Origin: Streptomyces griseoluteus
Lineage (GTDB): Bacteria; Actinomycetota; Actinomycetes; Streptomycetales; Streptomycetaceae
Direction of reading: 5' to 3'
DNA length: 64,000 nt
NCBI GenBank assembly: GCA_000717735.1
Contig: JOBE01000029.1
Span: 92,345 to 156,344 of the forward strand
Shown: positions 8,059-18,054 of the stretch, in pieces
Layout of the letters: the number at the start of each line of letters is the position of its first letter
Numbering within the stretch: the first letter of the stretch is position 1
Notes under the pieces: generated by a model
The model's database searches: none
What the model saw: only the letters and a program-made list of their open reading frames with translations
Told to the model about the DNA's origin: nothing
Program-made: the position numbers and the translations under genes

Positions 8059-10182
8059 GTGAGTGACGTGACCGACGAACCGCTGCACGTCATCGAGACG
8101 TACTTCGAATGCTGCGGGTTCGACCACACCTTCCTCCAGGGCGGCACCTCGGTGTACCTCTGGAACCTCTCCCGCGCCTTCGCCCGCAAGGGCCACCGGG
8201 TGTCCATCGTGACCCCCGCCCACGGGCGTCTCGACGACCTGCGCCGCCGCCACACGGTCGAGGACCTCCCGTACGAGGACCGCTACACGCTGCCCCTCGT
8301 CCTCGACCCCGAGGTGTGGCGCGGCTTCCCCGCCGAGGTGTCCGTGGAGCTGCGCACCACGGCTCACCGGATCCGCAAGGAGGGCGTCGACCTCTACTTC
8401 CTGTCGAACGACTACCTGGACCGCCTGCCCGACACGTTCTACCCGCCGTACTCGGCGAAGGGCAGGGACCTCACCTTCTTCAAGCCGCTGGTCTTCCAGG
8501 CCGACAGCGTGCGCTTCCTGCGCGGCTGGTTCGGCGACGAACGGGCGATCGTCCACGCCCACGAGCCCTACTACCACTACCTCCTGCCGCCGGCGCTGAG
8601 CGGCGACCCGCTGAAGAGCGTCGTCACCACCGTGCAGAGCAACATGCCGATCACCAAGAAGGTGTACGGACCGGAGGTCCGCAGGCTCCTCGACCTCCTC
8701 GGCGCGCCGCCGCTGCCGGACGAGGAACCGCCGCTGCCTGCCGGCGAGCGCGAGGCCCAGCGCCAGTACCAGACGCTCACCCATCTGCACTACGAGTACC
8801 CGCCCGACCACCTCACCGTCTACGGCCTGGTCGCCGACCACTCCGACGCCATCGACTTCCTCTGCCCCGGCCAGCGGGACTTCTACAACGGTTTCCGCGA
8901 CACCCCGTTCGAGGACCTGTTCGCGGCGCTGCCGGTCTCCCGGACGGTCCGCCGCAACGCGCACAAACAGTTCGTCGGCGGCTGCGCGATCTCGGACAGC
9001 TGGCTCGCCCCGGATCCGGACACGGTGGACCGGGACGCCGTCCTCTCCGGACTCGGTCTGGACCCGTCCCTCCCGACGTTCTTCCACAACGCCCGCTACG
9101 CGGTCCACCACAAGGGCCAGATCGAACTGGTCCGGGCGATCGACCGGGTACTCACCGAAGGCCTCGCGGCCAACTTCGTCCTGCGCTGCATCACCGGCAC
9201 CGGCATCGACGACCCGTACTTCCACGACGTCGCCGAACGCCACAAGGGGCGGGTGCACCTGGAGTGGGAACGGGTCGACGAGAGCCGGGTCTTCGCCTAC
9301 GCCGCCTCCGCCGACTTCTGCGTGTTCCCGTCCAAGTTCGAGATGGACACCTTCCTCATCGCCCAGGGCGAGGCCATGGCGTGCGGGGCGGTGCCGGTGG
9401 CCACCGCCCAGTGGGGCATGGCCCACTTCCGGCACGCCGACGAAGGCACGACCCGGACCGGCTTCTCGGTCAACCGGTCCTTCGCCGAGGACGACGCGCT
9501 CCTCGTCGACGGCCTCGCCGACCGCTTCCAGCAGGCCGTACGCCTCTTCCACGACCGGCCCGACGAGTACCGGGCCCTGTCGGCCCGCGCCCGGCAGGTG
9601 GCACGCGGCTTCACCTGGGACCACTGCGCCGATCTCCATCTGGAGGTCTTCCGGGACCTCTGGCACGGGGTCGCCCCCGAGCCGGCGGCCGACGCGGCCC
9701 TGCGGCACGGCTGGTTCGACACCCTGCCGTCCCGTACCTGGGAGGAGCGCCCTCAGGAGGTGCTCGACGCGGCCGTGGAGACCGGCGACCTGGCCGCCGC
9801 CGAACGGCTGGGCCCCCTCACCGGGGCACTGGCCCTCCGGTTCTTCGACGCCGCCTGGGCGCGCGCCGACTTCGCCGTGTGCGAGGAGGTGGCAGGACGG
9901 TGGCCGGACGCGATACCCCCGGAGCGGGTGGCCCTCCTCGGAGACCGGTGCGCGCCCCACGGCGAGGGCCTGCGCTACCGGCTCGCCCACGCGGAGCGCG
10001 TCGAACTGGTCGTCCCCGGCCCCCGGGACGCCGGGGGCCGGGCGGAGGCGGAGATCACCGAGTGGACCCGCGGGGCGACCGGGGAGTTCGTCGGCGCCGC
10101 GCCGCCGGCGGGCACCGCCGCCCAGCTGCTCCTGACCCTTTCGAACGGCCGGATCGCCTGGGACGAGGTGCGTCATGGCTGA
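8059..10182 (+). CDS. GT5/glycogen-synthase-like glycosyltransferase or pseudoglycosyltransferase (AcbS/AcbI-like)
   Basis: 707-residue GT-B protein related to glycogen/starch synthases. Features are the N-terminal acceptor-domain motif [19 protein letters not shown] (replacing the K-x-G-G-L of GlgA), [11 protein letters not shown], and [14 protein letters not shown] nucleotide-binding C-domain has [13 protein letters not shown] and [21 protein letters not shown] (Glu428 on). About 210 C-terminal residues beyond the GT-B fold form an additional domain with a beta-rich end. It is a paralog of the gene at 11306. In acarbose clusters the two GT5-like proteins are the pseudoglycosyltransferase that makes the C-N bond (AcbS) and AcbI; which is which here cannot be decided by reading. 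GTG start with GAGG about 9 nt upstream. The next ORF overlaps by 8 nt. Confidence 0.83.
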   Translation: MSDVTDEPLHVIETYFECCGFDHTFLQGGTSVYLWNLSRAFARKGHRVSIVTPAHGRLDDLRRRHTVEDLPYEDRYTLPLVLDPEVWRGFPAEVSVELRTTAHRIRKEGVDLYFLSNDYLDRLPDTFYPPYSAKGRDLTFFKPLVFQADSVRFLRGWFGDERAIVHAHEPYYHYLLPPALSGDPLKSVVTTVQSNMPITKKVYGPEVRRLLDLLGAPPLPDEEPPLPAGEREAQRQYQTLTHLHYEYPPDHLTVYGLVADHSDAIDFLCPGQRDFYNGFRDTPFEDLFAALPVSRTVRRNAHKQFVGGCAISDSWLAPDPDTVDRDAVLSGLGLDPSLPTFFHNARYAVHHKGQIELVRAIDRVLTEGLAANFVLRCITGTGIDDPYFHDVAERHKGRVHLEWERVDESRVFAYAASADFCVFPSKFEMDTFLIAQGEAMACGAVPVATAQWGMAHFRHADEGTTRTGFSVNRSFAEDDALLVDGLADRFQQAVRLFHDRPDEYRALSARARQVARGFTWDHCADLHLEVFRDLWHGVAPEPAADAALRHGWFDTLPSRTWEERPQEVLDAAVETGDLAAAERLGPLTGALALRFFDAAWARADFAVCEEVAGRWPDAIPPERVALLGDRCAPHGEGLRYRLAHAERVELVVPGPRDAGGRAEAEITEWTRGATGEFVGAAPPAGTAAQLLLTLSNGRIAWDEVRHG

Positions 10183-11293
10183 GTCCGACTCCGTCCGCAC
10201 CGTCCTGCTCGCCGGCGGCCGCGGTGAACGCATGGGCCGGCTCGGCACCGGCCGGCTGAAGCCGCTCGTGCCGTACGGCGGCGCCTGCAGGCTCATCGAC
10301 TTCAGCCTGGCGAACGCGCGCGACTCCGGCCTCGGGGAGGTGCTCCTGCTCTCGCAGTACGAGGAGCGCCTGCTGATGGACGACCTGCACTCCGCCTGGA
10401 ACGGCGTCTCGCGCGACTTCCGGATCCACTTCGGGCCGTACGACGAGGCGTACCGTGCCGCGGGCGAGAAGCTGCCCGCACGGCTTCCCGACCGCGCCTG
10501 GCCCCTGGAGAAGGGGACGGCCGACGCCCTCATCCGCAAGGGGGAGTACATCTTCGGCCCCCGGACCGAGCACGTGATGGTGCTCCACGCCGACCACGTC
10601 TACCGCTTCGACTACGGTCCGCTGATCCGCGGGCACATGACCTCGCGGGCGGCGCTCACGATCGCCTACCAGCGGATCGACCCGCGCTGGGTCCACCTCT
10701 TCGGCATGGTCGCGTTCGACCGGGACGGCGCCCTGACCACCTTCGTGGAGAAGCCCGAACACCCCACGTCCGACCTGGTGTTCGCCGCCTTCTGCGCCTT
10801 CGACGCCACGGTTCTGCAGCGGTACCTGGAGGAGCTGGAGGGCACGGACTGGCAGCACGACATCAGCCGGGACGTGATCCCGGCGATGCTCGCGGCAGGG
10901 GAACGGATCCGGGGGCACCGCGTCGAGGGCCACTGGGAGGACATCGGCACGGTGGAGCGGTACCACCGCGCCCATCTAGCGATGACCCGCCCCGACGCCA
11001 CCCTGCCGGTCCGGTCGCTGCCCTGGACCATCTCGCCGTACCTGCACCGGCGCCGGGTCGCCGAGTCGCCCGGCATCCGCCGCTCCGTGGTCCCCTTCGA
11101 CCTGGTCAGCCGGGGCGACGTCGAGGACAGCGTGCTCTTCCCCGGCGTACGGATCGGCACGGACGCCCGGGTGCGGCGCAGTGTCGTGCTGCCCGGCGCC
11201 GTCGTGCCAGACGGCGCCGACATCGACTCCGCGGTCGTCCTGGAGGACGGGTTCGTCCAGCACGTCGAGCTCGCACCGAACCCCGTACGCTGA
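10175..11293 (+). CDS. GlgC-like sugar/cyclitol-1-phosphate nucleotidyltransferase (AcbR-like)
   Basis: 372 residues, similar to glucose-1-phosphate adenylyltransferase. It has [11 protein letters not shown] at 11-21, [28 protein letters not shown], the substrate loop [39 protein letters not shown] and a C-terminal left-handed beta-helix. GlgC of this length normally serves glycogen synthesis. Embedded between two GT5 paralogs and two kinases, it more likely activates a cyclitol 1-phosphate, as proposed for AcbR. The 8-nt overlap with the upstream glycosyltransferase indicates coupled translation. Motif differences such as [14 protein letters not shown] would need comparison with true GlgC to predict the nucleotide used. 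Confidence 0.85.
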   Translation: MAESDSVRTVLLAGGRGERMGRLGTGRLKPLVPYGGACRLIDFSLANARDSGLGEVLLLSQYEERLLMDDLHSAWNGVSRDFRIHFGPYDEAYRAAGEKLPARLPDRAWPLEKGTADALIRKGEYIFGPRTEHVMVLHADHVYRFDYGPLIRGHMTSRAALTIAYQRIDPRWVHLFGMVAFDRDGALTTFVEKPEHPTSDLVFAAFCAFDATVLQRYLEELEGTDWQHDISRDVIPAMLAAGERIRGHRVEGHWEDIGTVERYHRAHLAMTRPDATLPVRSLPWTISPYLHRRRVAESPGIRRSVVPFDLVSRGDVEDSVLFPGVRIGTDARVRRSVVLPGAVVPDGADIDSAVVLEDGFVQHVELAPNPVR

Positions 11294-11305
11294 GGGAGCA
11301 CCTTC

Positions 11306-14300
11306 ATGCACATCGTCAACTTCGCCTACGAATGCGGCGGCTTCGACTCCCGGCTGATGCGCGGGGGCCTGTCGCCACTGGTGTGGAACCTGTCCCGGGA
11401 GTACGCCTCCCTCGGGCACCGCGTCTCGATCGTGACACCCGCGCACGGACACCTCGAGCGGCTGCGCGCGTCGTACGCGATCGAGGAACTGGACTTCCGG
11501 ATCGACCACGCGGTGCCGCTGGTGCTCGATCCCAAGACCTGGCCCGGCCGGCCCGCCGAGGCGTTGCTGCCGCTGACGACGCGGGCCCATCTGCTGCGGC
11601 TCGACGGCGTGGACGTGTACTTCCTGTCCGACGCCCAGCTGGACCTGCTGCCGGACCGGCTGTATCCGCCGCCGGACTCCGAGGGCCGGGACCTGTCGTT
11701 CTTCAAGCCGCTGGTCTTCCAGGTGGCAGGACTGCGCTTCCTGCGGGAGTGGCTCGGCGGGGAGGAGCAGGCGATCGTCCACGGCTTCGAGCCGTCCTAC
11801 CACTACCTGGTCCCGCTGGTGCTGCGTGGCGACCCCCGGTGGCGCTGTGTCAGCACGGTGGCGGCCAACGCGCCGATCACGCAGAAGGTCTACCGGCCCC
11901 AGGTCGAGGCCCTGCTGGGTCTCTTCGACGCGTCACCCGGGCCGGCCGGTGCCGGTACCGCGGCCGGTGAGGGGAGCTCGCTCGACGCCTGGGAGGAGGC
12001 GCCGCCGCCGGAGGACTCGCCGGCCGCCGCCATGGTGCGGGCGCTGTCGGCGACACGACTGCACACCGAGTACGGCCCCGACCACGTCGGCCTCTTCCCG
12101 CAGCTCCTCGCCCACGCCGATCTGGTGGACTTCGTCTCTCCCGGACAGCGCGACCACTACAGCACCTTCGCCGACACCCCGATGGAGCAGTACGTCGCGT
12201 CGCTGCCCGTCTCCGGCCTGCTGCGTGAGCAGGCGGGCAAGCTGTTCGACGGAGGCTGCGGAGTCTCCGGCCCGTGGCTGGCGAGGGACCCGGACGGCGT
12301 CGACCGCGACGCCGTGCTGCGTTCCCTGGGCCTCGATCCCGCCCGGCCCGTCTTCTACCACGCGGCCCGGTACGCGGTGCACCACAAGGGTCAGCTGGAG
12401 TTGATCCGCGCGGTGGAGGAGGTCCTGGCCGGCGGGGCGGAGGTCTCCTTCCTCCTGCGGTGCGCGACCGGCGCGGGCGGGGTGACGGAGGTGTCGCCCG
12501 CCAACGCGTACTTCCAGCGGGTGGCCGACGCGTACCCGGACCGGGTGCGGCTCGACTGGCGGCTCGTCGACGAGGACGCGCTCTTCGCGGAGGCCGCCTG
12601 CGCCGACTTCTGCGTCTACCCGTCGAAGTTCGAGCTCGACGGATTCCTCATCGCGCAGGCCGAGGCGATGGCCTGCGGCGCCGTACCCGTCGGCACCTCG
12701 CAGCGGGCCACCGCCCACTTCGGCCACGCTCGTCCCCACGAGGACCCGAAGGCGACGGGCTTCGCGGTCCGCGGCTCGTTCCGCGACGACGACCGGGAGC
12801 TCGCGGCGCTGCTCGCGGACCGGATCCGTGACGCGGAGCGGATGTTCCGCGAGGAACCCGAGGCGTACGCGCGCCTGTCCGCCGCCGCCTCCAGGACCGC
12901 CCGCGGGTTCACCTGGGGCGAGAGCGCGCGCCGCCGCCTCGCCGTCTTCCGGGAGCTCCTCGACGACGTCCCGCGCCGGCTGCCCGCGCGGGACGCGATC
13001 CGGTACGGCTGGTTCGACCTGCTCGACGACGCGGAGTGGACGGAGCACCGTGAGGCGATCGTCCGGCGCTCCCTCGAACTGGGGGACGCCACCGCCTACG
13101 GGCGGTGCGCCGAACTCGACGCCGCCGCGTACGAGGCGCTCTTCGCCGCCGCGTTCGCGCGGGCGGACTTCCCGCGCTGCGCCGAGCTGGCGGAGGCCGC
13201 GGGCCGCGAGGCGCTGATGTCCCCGGTCCGGCACCGCTGCCGCGTCTCCCCCGCCGGGCCGGACGGGACGCTGCGGGTGGAGTACCGGCATCCGGAGGTG
13301 GCGGCGGTCGACGTCGTGGTCGAGGGGGACGCGCCGCCGGCCGCGGCGGCCACGGACCCGTCCGGTCCGGAACCTCTCGAATCGGCGGCCGAGGCCGCGC
13401 TGTCGGACGAGCCGGTGCCCCCGGCGGGCAGGACCCGGACCGCCGCACTGCGCCGGGACACCGACGGCGTCTTCCGGGGCTCCGTCAGGGCCGATGACCT
13501 GAGGGCCGGTCTCGTCCTCCGGCTCACGCTCGCCTCCGGCCGGGTGACCTGGGACAACGTCCCCGTCCCCGAGGCCCCGCCCTTCCGCGTCGTGGCGACG
13601 GACCTCGACGGCACGCTGCTGCGCGGCGACCTGACGGTCTCGTCGCGGACCCGGCGCGCGCTCGATCTGGTGGCCGCGTCCGGGGCCCGGCACCTCGTGG
13701 TGACCGGTCGTCCGGCCGCCGCCTGCCGCCGGCTCCTCGACTCCCTCGGCTACACGGGACTCGCCGTCTGCGGACAGGGCGCGCAGCTGTACGACGCGGG
13801 CGCCGACCGGCTGCTGTCCGCCGAGCGGCTCGACACCGGGCTCGCGCGCTCGGTCGTCGCCCGCGTCGAGGACCTCGTCGGGCCGCTCGAACTGGGGGTG
13901 GTGACCTCGCCCCCGGAGAGCCGGTTCAAGGTCACACCGGGCTTCGGCGAGCGGGTGCGGCACGGCTGGGACGTCACGGCCGACCGGTCGCTGCTGTGGG
14001 AGACGCCGATCGACAAGCTGGTGCTGCACCACCGCGTCCTCGGGGACGACGAGCTGACCGAGACGGCGCGCCGGCTCTGCGGTGAGGAGGTGACCGTCGT
14101 CCACTCCGTCCAGGGCATGGTCGAGATCCTGCCGCGGGGCGTCACCAAGGGCACCGGCGTGGCGCGGGTCCTGGAGGTCCTCGGCCGCACGGGCGAGGAG
14201 ACCGTGGCGTTCGGTGACATGCCCAACGACCTGCCGATGCTCGCGCTCGCCCGCCACGGGGTGGCGGTCGCCAACGCGCATCCCGCGCTGCGGGCCGTCG

Positions 14301-14398
14301 CCGACGAGATCGCGCCGGGCAACGAGGAGGACGGTGTGGCGGCGGTCCTGGAGCGACTCTTCGGCACGCCGGTTGCCCCGATGGGAGGTGGCGCGTGA
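11306..14398 (+). CDS. GT5-like glycosyltransferase fused to a Cof-type HAD phosphatase
   Basis: 1030-residue two-enzyme fusion. Residues 1 to about 730 are a GT-B protein paralogous to the 8059 gene. They share [53 protein letters not shown] and KFELDGFLIAQAEAMACG, plus the same extra C-terminal domain. Residues about 762-1030 are a HAD hydrolase of the Cof/YidA group. It has the nucleophile motif DLDGTLL at 766-772, VTGRP (motif II), a lysine in RGVTKGTG (motif III) and GDMPNDLPML near 970 (motif IV). In acarbose clusters, as I recall them, a GT gene (acbI) is adjacent to a separate HAD gene (acbJ); here they are one chain. GGGAG ribosome binding site 7 nt before the ATG. Its stop overlaps malQ (GTGA). 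Confidence 0.85.
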   Translation: MHIVNFAYECGGFDSRLMRGGLSPLVWNLSREYASLGHRVSIVTPAHGHLERLRASYAIEELDFRIDHAVPLVLDPKTWPGRPAEALLPLTTRAHLLRLDGVDVYFLSDAQLDLLPDRLYPPPDSEGRDLSFFKPLVFQVAGLRFLREWLGGEEQAIVHGFEPSYHYLVPLVLRGDPRWRCVSTVAANAPITQKVYRPQVEALLGLFDASPGPAGAGTAAGEGSSLDAWEEAPPPEDSPAAAMVRALSATRLHTEYGPDHVGLFPQLLAHADLVDFVSPGQRDHYSTFADTPMEQYVASLPVSGLLREQAGKLFDGGCGVSGPWLARDPDGVDRDAVLRSLGLDPARPVFYHAARYAVHHKGQLELIRAVEEVLAGGAEVSFLLRCATGAGGVTEVSPANAYFQRVADAYPDRVRLDWRLVDEDALFAEAACADFCVYPSKFELDGFLIAQAEAMACGAVPVGTSQRATAHFGHARPHEDPKATGFAVRGSFRDDDRELAALLADRIRDAERMFREEPEAYARLSAAASRTARGFTWGESARRRLAVFRELLDDVPRRLPARDAIRYGWFDLLDDAEWTEHREAIVRRSLELGDATAYGRCAELDAAAYEALFAAAFARADFPRCAELAEAAGREALMSPVRHRCRVSPAGPDGTLRVEYRHPEVAAVDVVVEGDAPPAAAATDPSGPEPLESAAEAALSDEPVPPAGRTRTAALRRDTDGVFRGSVRADDLRAGLVLRLTLASGRVTWDNVPVPEAPPFRVVATDLDGTLLRGDLTVSSRTRRALDLVAASGARHLVVTGRPAAACRRLLDSLGYTGLAVCGQGAQLYDAGADRLLSAERLDTGLARSVVARVEDLVGPLELGVVTSPPESRFKVTPGFGERVRHGWDVTADRSLLWETPIDKLVLHHRVLGDDELTETARRLCGEEVTVVHSVQGMVEILPRGVTKGTGVARVLEVLGRTGEETVAFGDMPNDLPMLALARHGVAVANAHPALRAVADEIAPGNEEDGVAAVLERLFGTPVAPMGGGA

Positions 14399-16473
14399 GC
14401 GATCCCCTCTCCCGTCTCGCGGGGGCCCATGGCGTGGCGACGGGCTACCGCACCGACCGGGGGCGCCCGGTCGACGTCCCCCGGGACACCCTGGTCGCGG
14501 TGCTCGCCGCCTGCGGCGTCGACGCCTCGACGCCCGCCGCCGCGGAGGCCGCCCTCGCGGCCCACCGCGCCGAGCGGGCCCGCCGGCTCGTTCCACCGTG
14601 CGTGGTCGTACGGGGACCTCGCGGCCCACGGCCGAAGCTGCCGGCCGGAACCAGCGCCGAGGTGCTCTGCGCGGACGGCCGTACGCGAGGACTCGACGAG
14701 CCGCTGCCGGTGGGGTCCCACACGCTGAGAGTGGAGCGGGACGGACGGCACGACGCCGCGGTGCTGCTGGTCGCGCCGGAGCGGTCGGCCCCGGCTCCGT
14801 ACTCGTGGGGACTCCTCGTCCAGCTCTACTTCCTGCTCTCGCGCCGCTCCTGGGGCATGGGCGACCTCGGTGACCTCGCCGAGCTGGTCTCCTGGACGGG
14901 ACGGGACCTCGGGGCGGACTTCGTCCAACTGGGCCCGCTGCACGCGATGGAGCCCGGTCCGCTGCCGGACCCCTCGCCCTACCGGCCGAGCAGCCGGCGT
15001 TTCCCCGACCCGATGCACGTGCGGGTCGAGGCCGTCCCCGAGTTCGCGTACCTGGCGGAGGGGCCGCGCGCCCGCGTCCGGCGGCTTGCGGACCAGGCCG
15101 CGTCCCTCAACTCCGCCGTTCTCGCAGGGGAGTCACTGATCCGCCGCGAGGAGGTGCGCGAGCTGAAGCACCTGGCCCTGCGCGAGGTGTACGAGGTGCC
15201 CCGCTCGCCCGGGCGCGAGGCGGCGTTCGCCGCGTACGTGGCGCGGGAGGGCCGCGACCTCACGGACTTCGCCACCTGGTGCGCGCTCGCGGAGGTCCAC
15301 GGTCCGGCGTGGCGCTCCTGGCCCGCCGCGCTGCGCGACCCCCGGTCGACGGTCGTGGCCGACGCCCGCCGGGTCCTGTCCGGCGCCGTCGACTTCCACC
15401 GGTGGCTCGCCTGGATCACCGACGAGCAGCTCGCCGGCGCCCAGCGCGCCGCGCGGGAGGCCGGGATGCGCGTCGGGCTCGTCCACGACCTGGCGGTGGG
15501 CGTGGCCCCCGAGGGGACCGACGCGTGGGCGCTCCAGCACTGTCTGGCCGAGGGGATGTCGGTGGGGGCCCCGCCGGACGACTTCAATCCGTCCGGTCAG
15601 GACTGGGGTCAGCCGCCGTGGCGTCCGGACGCGCTGGCCGCGGAGGGTTACCGGCCGTTCGCCCGGCTGCTGCGAGCGGGACTGCGGCACTCGGGCGCGC
15701 TGCGCGTCGACCACGTCATGGGGCTCTTCCGCCTCTGGTGGGTGCCGGAGGGGCGTCCCCCGTCCGACGGCACCTACGTCCGGTACGACGGCGCGGCGAT
15801 GCTCGCCGTGCTGGGCGCCGAGGCGGAGGCCGCAGGGGCGTTCGTCATCGGGGAGGACCTGGGCACGGTCGAGCCGGAGGTCCGCGAGGAGCTGGCGGCC
15901 CGGGGCGTGCTGGGGACTGCCGTGCAGCGCTTCGAGTACGAGGGCGGTTCCGAGGGCCGGGTGGGCCCCCTGCCGCCGGAACAGTGGCGCGAGCACTGTC
16001 TCGCCACCCTGACCACGCACGACCTGCCCACCACAGCGGCCTGGCTCAGCGGCGAACACGTCGACCTGCGGGCCTCGCTGGGGCTGCTCACCCGGCCGCC
16101 GGAGGAGGAGAAGGCCGAGGCCGCCGGCGAACGGGACGGCTGGATCGCCGAGTTGGAACGCCTCGGGCTCCTGCCCGATCCCGCCGGCGAGGTCGCGGCA
16201 CTGCACACGTACCTGGGTCTGACGCCGGCCCGGATGATCGGAGTCTGGCTCCCGGACACGACCGGCGACCGGCGGCCGCAGAACCTGCCCGGCACGGCGG
16301 GGATCCACCCCAACTGGTGCCTGCCGATCGCCGACGAGCAGGGCCGTCCCGTGTCCCTGGAGGAGCTGTCCGAGGCTCCGCTCCTCCGCCACCTGGCCGG
16401 GGTGTACGCACGCCGGCCGCAAGCACACCGAGTGACTGACGAGGAGAGGCATGTCAAGCCGGGTTCTAGTTGA
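14395..16473 (+). CDS. malQ: 4-alpha-glucanotransferase (amylomaltase, GH77; AcbQ-like)
   Basis: 692-residue GH77 enzyme that disproportionates malto-oligosaccharides. Catalytic signatures are the nucleophile region RVDHVMGLFRLWW (Asp439), the acid/base in GEDLGTVEPEV (Glu487) and TTHDLPTTAAWL (Asp543). The N-terminal extension before SWGMGDLGDL is typical of actinobacterial MalQ. Presence inside the operon, overlapping the upstream fusion gene and the cyclase start downstream, mirrors acbQ in acarbose clusters. There it shapes the maltosyl part or recycles oligosaccharides. A primary-metabolism MalQ would normally be elsewhere in the genome. The last 23 nt overlap the start of the cyclase gene in another frame. 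Confidence 0.9.
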   Translation: MSDPLSRLAGAHGVATGYRTDRGRPVDVPRDTLVAVLAACGVDASTPAAAEAALAAHRAERARRLVPPCVVVRGPRGPRPKLPAGTSAEVLCADGRTRGLDEPLPVGSHTLRVERDGRHDAAVLLVAPERSAPAPYSWGLLVQLYFLLSRRSWGMGDLGDLAELVSWTGRDLGADFVQLGPLHAMEPGPLPDPSPYRPSSRRFPDPMHVRVEAVPEFAYLAEGPRARVRRLADQAASLNSAVLAGESLIRREEVRELKHLALREVYEVPRSPGREAAFAAYVAREGRDLTDFATWCALAEVHGPAWRSWPAALRDPRSTVVADARRVLSGAVDFHRWLAWITDEQLAGAQRAAREAGMRVGLVHDLAVGVAPEGTDAWALQHCLAEGMSVGAPPDDFNPSGQDWGQPPWRPDALAAEGYRPFARLLRAGLRHSGALRVDHVMGLFRLWWVPEGRPPSDGTYVRYDGAAMLAVLGAEAEAAGAFVIGEDLGTVEPEVREELAARGVLGTAVQRFEYEGGSEGRVGPLPPEQWREHCLATLTTHDLPTTAAWLSGEHVDLRASLGLLTRPPEEEKAEAAGERDGWIAELERLGLLPDPAGEVAALHTYLGLTPARMIGVWLPDTTGDRRPQNLPGTAGIHPNWCLPIADEQGRPVSLEELSEAPLLRHLAGVYARRPQAHRVTDEERHVKPGSS

Positions 16474-17653
16474 CGAGGAACGCCTGTCGGGGGTGTGGGA
16501 GGACGCCGACGGGTTCAGCCTGCTCGCGCCGGACGGCACCGGGTACCGGTCGGACCTCGTCCCGCAGGTGCTCTCCCCCGGGAATCCCGCACTCGCCCGC
16601 GCCGTGGGCGGACGCCGGGTCGTCGCCTTCACCGGGCCGACCGTCGACCGCCTGTACGGGCAGGCGCTGCGCGACTACCTGGAGGCGAACCTGGCCCCGG
16701 GGACGTGGACGCTGCACACGATTCCCACCGGGGAGAAGAACAAGACGCTGGCCATGGCGGAGCGGGTCTGCGCGCTGGCCAAGGCGCACGGACTCGACCG
16801 GCACGGGGTGATGCTGGCCCTCGGCGGCGGCATCGTCTCGGACGTCGTGGGCTTCGCCGCCTCGATGTACTCCCGGGGGATCCGCTACGTCCGGATCAAC
16901 ACCACCCTCGTCGGCCAGGTGGACGTCGGCGTCGGCGTCAAGACGGGGGTCAACGCCCTCCACACGAAGAACATGTTCGGCGCCTACCACCCGGCGCACG
17001 CCTCGCTGAGCGATCCCGCGTTCCTCTCCACGCTGCCGCTCCGCGAGATCCGCTGCGGTCTCGCGGAGATCGTGAAGATGGCCGTGATCCTGGACGACGA
17101 GCTGTTCCGCACGCTGGAGCGGTACCCGGACGCCTTCCGGCGGACCGGAGTCCCGACACCGCCCGAGGTCGAGAGGTACATCCTGCGGACCTCGATGCGG
17201 CTGATGATGGAGGAGCTGTGCCCGAACCTGCGGGAGCACCAGCTCGCCCGCCTGGTGGACTTCGGCCACACCTTCAGCCCCGTGATCGAGACGGCCGGCG
17301 ACCACCGCCTCGAACACGGCGAGGCCGTCGCCGTCGACATGGCGCTCTCGTCCTGCCTGGCACTGCGGCTCGGTCTGGTCGACGAGCGGGAGTGCGACCG
17401 GATCATCGGTCTCCTGGCCCGCATCGGGCTGCCCGTCTTCGACGCGGAGACGTGCACACCGGAACTGATGACCCGGGCGCTCGAGGAGTCCTGGGAACGC
17501 CGCGGCCGCCGGCTGCACCTGGTGGTCCCCATCGCCGCGGGCAAGGCCACGTTCGTCGACGACCTCGCCGACGTGCCCCGCGACGTGCTCGGCCTCGCCC
17601 TGGACGAACTCGCCCGACGAGCAGGGGCTTTCGCCCACGAGGCCGCGCTGTGA
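16451..17653 (+). CDS. Sugar phosphate cyclase, 2-epi-5-epi-valiolone synthase type (AcbC/ValA-like)
   Basis: 400-residue member of the dehydroquinate-synthase fold. NAD-binding and metal motifs include PTGEKNKT (92-99), LGGGIVSDVVGFAAS (124-138), TTLVGQVDVGVGVKTGVN (151-168), GLAEIVKMAV (203-212), DFGHTFSP and LEHGEAVAVDMAL. The GVKTGVN and EIVKMA sequences are those of 2-epi-5-epi-valiolone synthases; true AroB has K-Y-G at the second site. The N-terminal 50 residues before the fold also fit EEVS length (about 400) against about 360 for AroB. It would cyclise sedoheptulose 7-phosphate to a C7 cyclitol. ATG start with GAGGAGAGG just upstream. Other cyclases of the family (EVS, DDGS) are less likely but not excluded. 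Confidence 0.88.
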   Translation: MSSRVLVDEERLSGVWEDADGFSLLAPDGTGYRSDLVPQVLSPGNPALARAVGGRRVVAFTGPTVDRLYGQALRDYLEANLAPGTWTLHTIPTGEKNKTLAMAERVCALAKAHGLDRHGVMLALGGGIVSDVVGFAASMYSRGIRYVRINTTLVGQVDVGVGVKTGVNALHTKNMFGAYHPAHASLSDPAFLSTLPLREIRCGLAEIVKMAVILDDELFRTLERYPDAFRRTGVPTPPEVERYILRTSMRLMMEELCPNLREHQLARLVDFGHTFSPVIETAGDHRLEHGEAVAVDMALSSCLALRLGLVDERECDRIIGLLARIGLPVFDAETCTPELMTRALEESWERRGRRLHLVVPIAAGKATFVDDLADVPRDVLGLALDELARRAGAFAHEAAL

Positions 17654-18054
17654 CCCCTGGCGCCGGGACCACGCGGCCCCTCGTGAACCTGCGGCACCTG
17701 CTGTCCCCGAAACCTCACGACCACGGCGGGGCGGGGACGATACTCGCCCACCGGATCTTCGCGCGGGGCGAAGGGGCCGGCGCCGACTTCATCGACCTTG
17801 CCGTCCTGCCGCCGGGGACATCCATAGGACGGCACCGGCACGGTCACGACCGCGAGACGTACGTCGTGCTCAGCGGGAGCGGCGTGATGTACCGGGACGG
17901 GGAGGCCTTCCGGGTGGAGGCCGGGGACGTCATCCCCAACGAGCCGTTCGGCGAGCACGGTCTGCGCAATGACACGGACACGGAACTGGCGCTGCTCGTC
18001 TTCGAGGTGGCGGCGTACGAGAGGGAGGACATCGATGGCGATCCCGCCCGGTGA
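17650..18054 (+). CDS. Small single-domain cupin, possible cyclitol isomerase/epimerase
   Basis: 134-residue monodomain cupin. Motif 1 is complete: H62-x-H64-x4-E69-x6-G in RHRHGHDRETYVVLSG. Motif 2 is complete too: G92-DVIPNE-P99-F-G101-E-H103-x3-N107. The four metal ligands are therefore intact and a divalent metal enzyme or binding protein is expected. The GTG start overlaps the cyclase stop by 4 nt, tying it to cyclitol formation. Acarbose and validamycin clusters use a VOC-family 2-epimerase (AcbO/ValD) after the cyclase, and no such gene is visible here. The cupin may replace it; this is inference only. Confidence 0.8.
   Translation: MTPGAGTTRPLVNLRHLLSPKPHDHGGAGTILAHRIFARGEGAGADFIDLAVLPPGTSIGRHRHGHDRETYVVLSGSGVMYRDGEAFRVEAGDVIPNEPFGEHGLRNDTDTELALLVFEVAAYEREDIDGDPAR

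Noticed and set aside
11933..14629. 898-codon minus-strand open frame opposite the glycosyltransferase-HAD gene
   Set aside because: Sequence is Arg/Gly/Val-rich without domains, while the plus strand encodes two complete enzyme domains.
16451..17653. Dehydroquinate synthase (AroB)
   Set aside because: Length, N-terminal extension and the GVKTGVN and EIVKMA motifs fit 2-epi-5-epi-valiolone synthases, and no shikimate genes are nearby.
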